Below, piece by piece: positions 59,219-64,000 of a stretch of DNA of 64,000 bases (positions are counted from its first letter, which is position 1; the number at the start of each line of letters is the position of its first letter). The DNA lies in contig CM041776.1 in NCBI GenBank assembly GCA_023374045.1, forward strand, positions 43,530,171-43,594,170, read 5' to 3'. The stretch comes from Limonium bicolor. Lineage: Eukaryota; Streptophyta; Magnoliopsida; Caryophyllales; Plumbaginaceae. Both the position numbers and the translations under genes were made by a program. The notes beneath the pieces were generated by a model that saw only the letters and a program-made list of their open reading frames with translations, was not told the origin of the DNA and did no database searches.

Positions 59219-62200
59219 ATTACTATTCTCTAATATACCTTATATTATGCAACTCATTATTAATGTAGCAAGTGGTATTCATTTAAAACCTTATGCCTTT
59301 ATAATATATAATTACATTAATGGGTCAACATTTATTATCTACCATTATATGGTTTGTAAACCATAATATATATATGCTTATGTATTTGCGCCGGTTATAC
59401 ATATATAAATATACCTTGATTTAATGAGGTATAATACCTTATATTATACACATGTTATTTTTCATTCAAGATTTATATCATCATACCAAAATCATATATT
59501 AACCTTAGTATTTATATCATTGTATACTATGGTTTATATTTCATTTTTGAACATACATGCATGCGCTACAGCATGTAAAATTTATAAACCATACTTTGAC
59601 TTCATAACATCATAAGGTGTTATGTTTATATCATGTTACCATATAGTATGATATTTTATATGTCAATAACTTATAACATATAGTTTTGGTAACTATAATT
59701 ATTTACCGAAAATGATATACATATGTTACACTTGTTACATCTTTATTCACATAGTTTTCATTAATTATAATATAACCACATAACTTATACCATGTTATAA
59801 ATATCTTAGTTTATAACATCAAAACTTGTAACAAGATATAACCTATATTTTGTAATATTTCTTTATAACTGCCGAAAAGGCATATAGTTTTTATTTCATT
59901 TCCTCTTCTAATCCCATACTTTATAATTATTACAATTTCACCACTTACTTTATAATATATCATATACCATAACATTTAAATCATATAGTATGTATATTAT
60001 ATGGTTTAAGATTTCTGAAAATAGCAACAACCCTTAGGTTTTGTTTTTTTGTTGTTTTAACCCTTAACTTTACATATTTATACTTTTGCCACAAGTCTTA
60101 TAATATTTTTACATAACATATATTATATCATTCAAACATTATATCAATTATAACATATAGTTTTTTTTGTTTTAATTTCTAATATTACCGAACAGACCCC
60201 TTGGTCTGTTTGGTTTAGTATTTCCAGCAACAATATTTCCTTTAATTACACAATGGCCACATATATTATCATAACTTATATACATATGTTATATCATAAG
60301 TTTTTAATATTTATTATTCACATAACCTATAGTTTTATTATGATTTATTTCCGCCCAGACCCATACGGTTTTTAAACCCTTTTTCCGCCCAAAACTTTTC
60401 CCTTATTTACATATAGACCTCATTTTATATAATATACTTCCTATATGTCACATAACCATATATTATACACATTTATTTATATAACCATTTATATAACTCT
60501 AAAAATCCCCAAACTTAATACTTAGGATATAAACTATTGTATTAACCAATCTATACCCTAATTTTCGGTAATTACATCCTATACCCCAAAAGTTTTATAA
60601 TCTTAATGTTTAACCTTTAATGTTACTATAAATTCATAAATTAATTATTTATAACATTAAATTTGGTCAAACCTCCTAACATGGTCTATATTGACCTATT
60701 GACTTTCAGTTTGACCAAAAGTTTGTATATTTACGGTTTGACCCCCATAGTTTTCAGAAATTACATTTTTGTCTCAAAACTTTATTAAATTTTATATAAT
60801 TCATAAAATAAGGTTTTAATACCCTAATTTCGGCTATAACCTATGGTTAGCCCTTAAAATTATTTTAATTACGGAAAAACCCCATAAATAATTCGGTAAT
60901 GTTAATTACCATATTAAACTTACTAAACATAAATTAAATGGCCTAAAAATGCATGGCCTTATTACAATAATTAGCATAGAATAAAATTACACATAAATGT
61001 CCTATTGACATAATATTGTTACGGCTGATCTTACCCTTGCCCATATATTTTTTTTAAATTATTGTTTTGACCCCTAATTTATTTCCTTAACCTTATAGGT
61101 CATTAAACACTATATTAACTAACTAAAAATGTTATAAAGTATTTTAATACACAACTAAGCTGTTTAATACCACTATACCCCACGACCAACATTTATATGT
61201 AATAAAATTTTATAAAAACATAATATATCATAAGGTACGGTTTTTCTTACCAAGTTGAGTCACAAGGCACACCAAACACTCCTTAACTCCCTCGGCCTAT
61301 TTTTTAACACAATATTTAATTAGTTTTTGAAGCATTAATCACTTAGCTTAGTATATATACATCATTAGGAGTAAGATACTCACTTTGGAATAGATGTTCT
61401 TGGATCTGTTTTCCTACGGTTTGTGTAGGAAGTTTCCAAAAGATTTTTCAGCAGCATTTCATGCAAGAACAAGAACATATGTTAGCCATGTAAAGCAAGG
61501 TCATTAAGGGTTGGTTTAAGCTAGAAAAGGCAAGACATTTACCTTGATATGGATCTGATTATTATGGCTATTCACGCCTGTTCTTGGTGGGCAAAACAAA
61601 GTGTTATAACCACCATTTTTCCAGCATTATAACCGGTAGGACAAGGAGTATAAATGGGGGGAAAATCCTTACCGAAAATGGTTAAACCAAGGTGGTTTGC
61701 ATGGACCTTGTTACCACATGAACTTGGATGTTTCTCCTCTGATTTTTGCATGAAAAGAGCAAGGAATAAGCTGGGGAAAAACTAGTAGTACAACCGGAAA
61801 TAGAGAAGAGAAATACTAGGTGGTTAATGCTTGATTTTTACCTTAAGATGTAAGAACTAACTTCCCTTTCTTCTTCTATTTTCAGCCGAGAATCTCCACT
61901 ACTTCCAGCACCAACTCAGCTTAGTTTGCTGGGTGAAAATAAAGATGAGTAAGCTCATTGAAGAGAGGAGAAGAATGAGTATTTTTATGCCATGAAAACT
62001 TACCTAGAGCTTGAGATCTTAGCTATGGAAGCTGGGTGGTAGCTCACGGTGAAGGAAGCAGCAAAGGGAGGCTGGAGTAGCTTACGGTTGAAGAGAATAA
62101 AGGTAATGAAAAGGAGAAAGAAGAAACCGACTAATAAGGGTAGTAAGTAATGGTTTTAGTCAAGAAGTCAAGATGACTTTCCTAGATATTTTGAGAAGTT

Positions 62201-62904
62201 TCCTAGGGCTGAAGCAACCCCTAAAACAGGCGGCAATGATCAGATAAGGAGGGAAGAGATAAGGTTATTTGATTAATGTAAAAAAAGTGTACTTAACTTG
62301 CTTTAATAAAGTAGAAATGGTGAGTCATATTTATTTGATTTGAAACCGGCTACTAACTAAGGAAGCAGCTCTCATTTAACGACAAAGGAGGTCAAGGTCA
62401 AGGGAAAGATATTGACCATTGACTAGGTAAAGAGATTTAAGTGTTATTTTGCACTATTTGGTTACTATTCACAAATCAATGCACATATTTCTGATTTTTT
62501 TTTTGAAAAACTATGAATTAGGCATTATAATGTGATACATTATGTCATATTAGTACATTTAAGGGTATTCAAGACCCTAAAATCAAACAAAACTCATTTT
62601 GGAGACAATCTCACAAAAATGTGCTTTAAGGAAGCTTAGTGCACATTTTGTGTTCTAGTGAGTTTCCGAGCTTGGTTTCCCTTGGAAATGGTTTTAATAT
62701 GTTCATTTACGAGTTATAAGGCTTAGGAAAAAATTTTAGGCCCTAAGGAGTTCATTTTGGTATATTTTCACCCTAAAAGGTCAAAGGGTGCAATTCTTGC
62801 TTTCTGGCGAACTTTGTTGTGTTTAATTTGTTTTTAAGGCATGTTTAGGCCTTAATTTAATTGATTATATGTTTAAACAATGTTTAATTAAGTAGGGGTA
62901 TTTC
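59219..62904 (-). mobile_element. LTR-like sequence, family D
   Basis: It ends with AGGGGTATTTCA at 62904. Its last 1.6 kb follows the same order of words as LTR C, for example AAAAATGTGCTTTAAGG near 62622 against 10053. The part from 59219 to about 61200 is very AT-rich with many TTATAACATAT words and no gene. The left end is not found; it may include 42808-44119, since E inserted between the two parts. No internal region follows at the right, so a solo or truncated LTR is likely. Confidence 0.45.
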
Positions 62905-63618
62905 ACTTCTAGCCGACGTTCCTGGACATCTCTTGACCTATTGTCGTTGCCCTATCACTTAACTCTTCAGACCAAACCTTAACAACACCAATCGATGAGA
63001 CCGTGTTGTCAAAAATGATTTGAATATTCTCATTAATGATCTTGAATATATTGGGTTCCATTGACACAAAAATCTCCAGAGCCAGCGGTAGTTTATTCAT
63101 CTCTGTTTACTTTTGGCAAGAGTAACTTTCGGAAATAAAAAAATTCGCTTAGAAGCCAAGTCCAGCGGTATGCATAGAACACACATATAACAAGAAAGCA
63201 CACACAACCAGAATCAAGGGACAACATCTAGGCAACCAAACAAGCAATACTCATGATTGGCCTTTGGCTAGGGCCCGACCAACCTAACCGAACCAACCCT
63301 TGTGCCACAAGCATGACTAAGGGTGGCCTTGAACCGTCCCACGTTGAGTTCCCACGTCCTCACACCAATTAGCCCAAAGGCATGGATGTGTGGGGCACAC
63401 CGTTGAATCTTCACCTTCTCTAGTGGAGCCAATGCCAAGACACCTTCAATAGGGACACACTAGCGTGGGTCACGTAGTGCACTCACCACCACCCAGACCA
63501 TCTCGGCCATGCCGGACACAAGTCCCCACTTAGTTGGTCACCCCTCGCACTCCCACACTTGCCCAAGTGTGGAACTAGTTATAAGACAAGTGCACACTGG
63601 CATAACGCAACATCAAGG
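62905..63618. other. Unresolved DNA right of LTR D
   Basis: A minus-strand frame (62909-63100, MNKLPLALEIFVSMEPNIFK) is open for 63 residues but I recognise no family. From 63240 the sequence is GC-richer with no convincing frame. It could be the start of an internal region of a neighbouring element. Confidence 0.25.
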
Positions 63619-64000
63619 TGTTATACCCAAAATTTTGACCCCCGGGTCAGAGTCTCAAAGGAATATGTGTTGTAAAGGGTATTTAAGTCAAATGATGAGG
63701 AATCTCGGTTCGAGTGGCGCATTCCAGAGTGTTAGTGACAACTTAGTCATCCCGAGCAGCATTTTCGTAATTTTAGGGCTCCTAAGCCACCCCGTAAGCT
63801 TTATCTCTCTTCCAAAAATGACTCAAATCAGCTCGGAATGCTTTGAAAATTTAATACATGATTGAGGATGACATTAGAGCATAATGGCTTTGGAATTTTG
63901 ATTTTTCAAATTTTAAATAATTATTTAGTAATTTTTGATTGAATCTGATATGAAATTAAATTTAAAAATATTCCATTATTCGAAAAATCTAATTTCTCCT
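63619..64000 (+). mobile_element. Possible LTR start at the window edge
   Basis: TGTTATACCCAAAATTTTGACC-like wording begins at 63619, a form I associate with starts of large plant gypsy LTRs. The sequence then runs off the window, so neither end pairing nor a target duplication can be tested. Confidence 0.3.

Overview
This window is a repeat-dense stretch of a flowering-plant nuclear genome, probably a eudicot. The evidence is Ty3/gypsy LTR retrotransposons with plant tRNA primer sites, a plant L1-type LINE, hAT and Mutator-like non-autonomous transposons, a tRNA-derived SINE, AT-rich spacers and microsatellites. I found no intact ordinary host gene and no rRNA, true tRNA or CRISPR locus.

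Layout. 1-6587: decayed LTR sequence (family F) with a 53-bp minisatellite, a low-copy segment holding one exon-like piece of a YqaJ/lambda-exonuclease-type nuclease, an 821-bp hAT element and a SINE-like stretch. 6590-10517: a probable solo LTR (family C), followed by a 224-bp (CCATAT)n array that fills exactly the gap to the next LTR. 10742-20530: element A1, a large non-coding LTR element (4.5-kb LTR, 5.2-kb interior) on the minus strand. 20531-35162: element B, a Tekay/Del-type chromovirus on the minus strand with two 4.0-kb LTRs, initiator-tRNA-Met primer site, gag, protease-RT, RNase H, integrase and chromodomain. 35163-42807: element A2, a second copy of family A in the opposite orientation and cut off at B. 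44125-59213: element E, an Athila-like non-autonomous LTR element with a perfect 5-bp target duplication. Nested in E are a LINE and three DNA transposons, each with its own target duplication. 59219-62904: LTR-like DNA (family D, related to C). 62905-64000: unresolved, with another LTR-like start near 63619.

Main discovery. Element B carries an ALKBH1-type AlkB dioxygenase reading frame between gag and protease, in sense orientation. It lies inside the largest of three GT-AG introns predicted from conserved reading frames in gag-pro. Removing the two small introns (87 and 100 bp) exactly restores conserved gag sequence. The 1,059-bp third intron contains the AlkB sequence, and two acceptors in it would join the zinc-knuckle frame either to AlkB or to protease. 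In this copy the AlkB frame is broken at the iron-binding HxD motif, and gag and pol have further frameshifts, so this copy is dead; any functional claim concerns the family. A 10-bp perfect hairpin overlaps the B primer-binding site, and one with a single mismatch is present in A1.

How the parts relate. Family A shares the terminal sequences, primer site, hairpin and polypurine block of B but has no visible gag or pol, so it may be mobilised in trans by B-like elements. B is flanked by unlike sequences (A1 LTR on the left, A2 interior on the right) with no matching target duplication, which suggests recombination between two B copies or an assembly join.
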